DNA of 14,913 nucleotides from JAJPXC01 sp964517875 (lineage in GTDB: Bacteria; Bacteroidota; Bacteroidia; Bacteroidales; Muribaculaceae). How positions within the stretch are numbered: the stretch's first letter is position 1; each line of letters begins with the position of its first letter. The stretch lies in NCBI GenBank assembly GCA_964517875.1, contig CAZFEU010000051.1:1-14913 (forward strand), read 5' to 3'. A model generated the notes under the pieces. The model made no database searches. It was given only the letters and a program-made list of their open reading frames with translations, and was not told the origin of the DNA. Both the position numbers and the translations under genes were made by a program. Below are positions 14,891-14,913 of the stretch, piece by piece.

Positions 14891-14913
14891 GGTGGCTGCG
14901 ACCTACTCTCCCG
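14891..14913 (-). rRNA. rrf: 5S ribosomal RNA, 3' end only (cut by window edge)
   Basis: Reading inward from the right edge on the minus strand, CGGGAGAGTAGGTCGCAGCC matches the conserved GAGAGTAGG segment and helix I 3' arm of bacterial 5S rRNA. Only about 23 bases are present. The exact 3' end (14891-14895) is estimated. The rest of the operon would lie beyond the window. Confidence 0.75.

Overview
The window looks like chromosomal DNA from a Bacteroidales bacterium, most plausibly near Muribaculaceae. Signs seen directly are -7 boxes of the form TAnnTTTG upstream of several genes, no strong Shine-Dalgarno sequences, a lipoprotein TamA homologue (TamL) paired with TamB, a DUF4421-type outer-membrane protein, and a secreted protease ending in a type IX-secretion-like tail. 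The family-level placement is an inference, because no complete rRNA gene is present.

Layout. A secreted SGNH hydrolase (206-1297, +) converges with a minus-strand operon read as DUF4421 protein, TetR regulator, NeuC-like epimerase (4131 down to 1275). The hydrolase and neuC genes overlap tail to tail by 23 bp. A compact divergent promoter region (4132-4196) separates that operon from dacB (4197-5399, +), a PBP4-type peptidase. dacB converges with the tamB-tamL operon (12498 down to 5408, -), whose genes are coupled by an ATGA overlap. A second divergent region (12499-12699) separates tamB from an M6-family metalloprotease (12700-14316, +). From 14317 to about 14838 there is no credible gene but a dense cluster of hairpins and short repeats. 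It is followed by the terminator and the last ~23 bases of a 5S rRNA gene on the minus strand, so an rRNA operon lies just beyond the right edge.

How the genes relate. Most products act in or on the envelope: TamB (inner-membrane anchored, periplasm-spanning) and TamL (outer-membrane Omp85 lipoprotein) form the translocation and assembly module. DacB trims peptidoglycan, the DUF4421 protein is a likely outer-membrane barrel, and the SGNH hydrolase and M6 protease are exported enzymes. NeuC makes an N-acetylmannosamine-type sugar for nonulosonic acids, with no other gene of that pathway in view.

The most unusual sequence is the hairpin cluster beside the rRNA operon. Several hairpins share a GGA loop or a shared flank while their stem sequences differ and stay complementary, as expected for a dispersed REP-like or structured-RNA repeat family. 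No complete novel multi-gene system was recognised.
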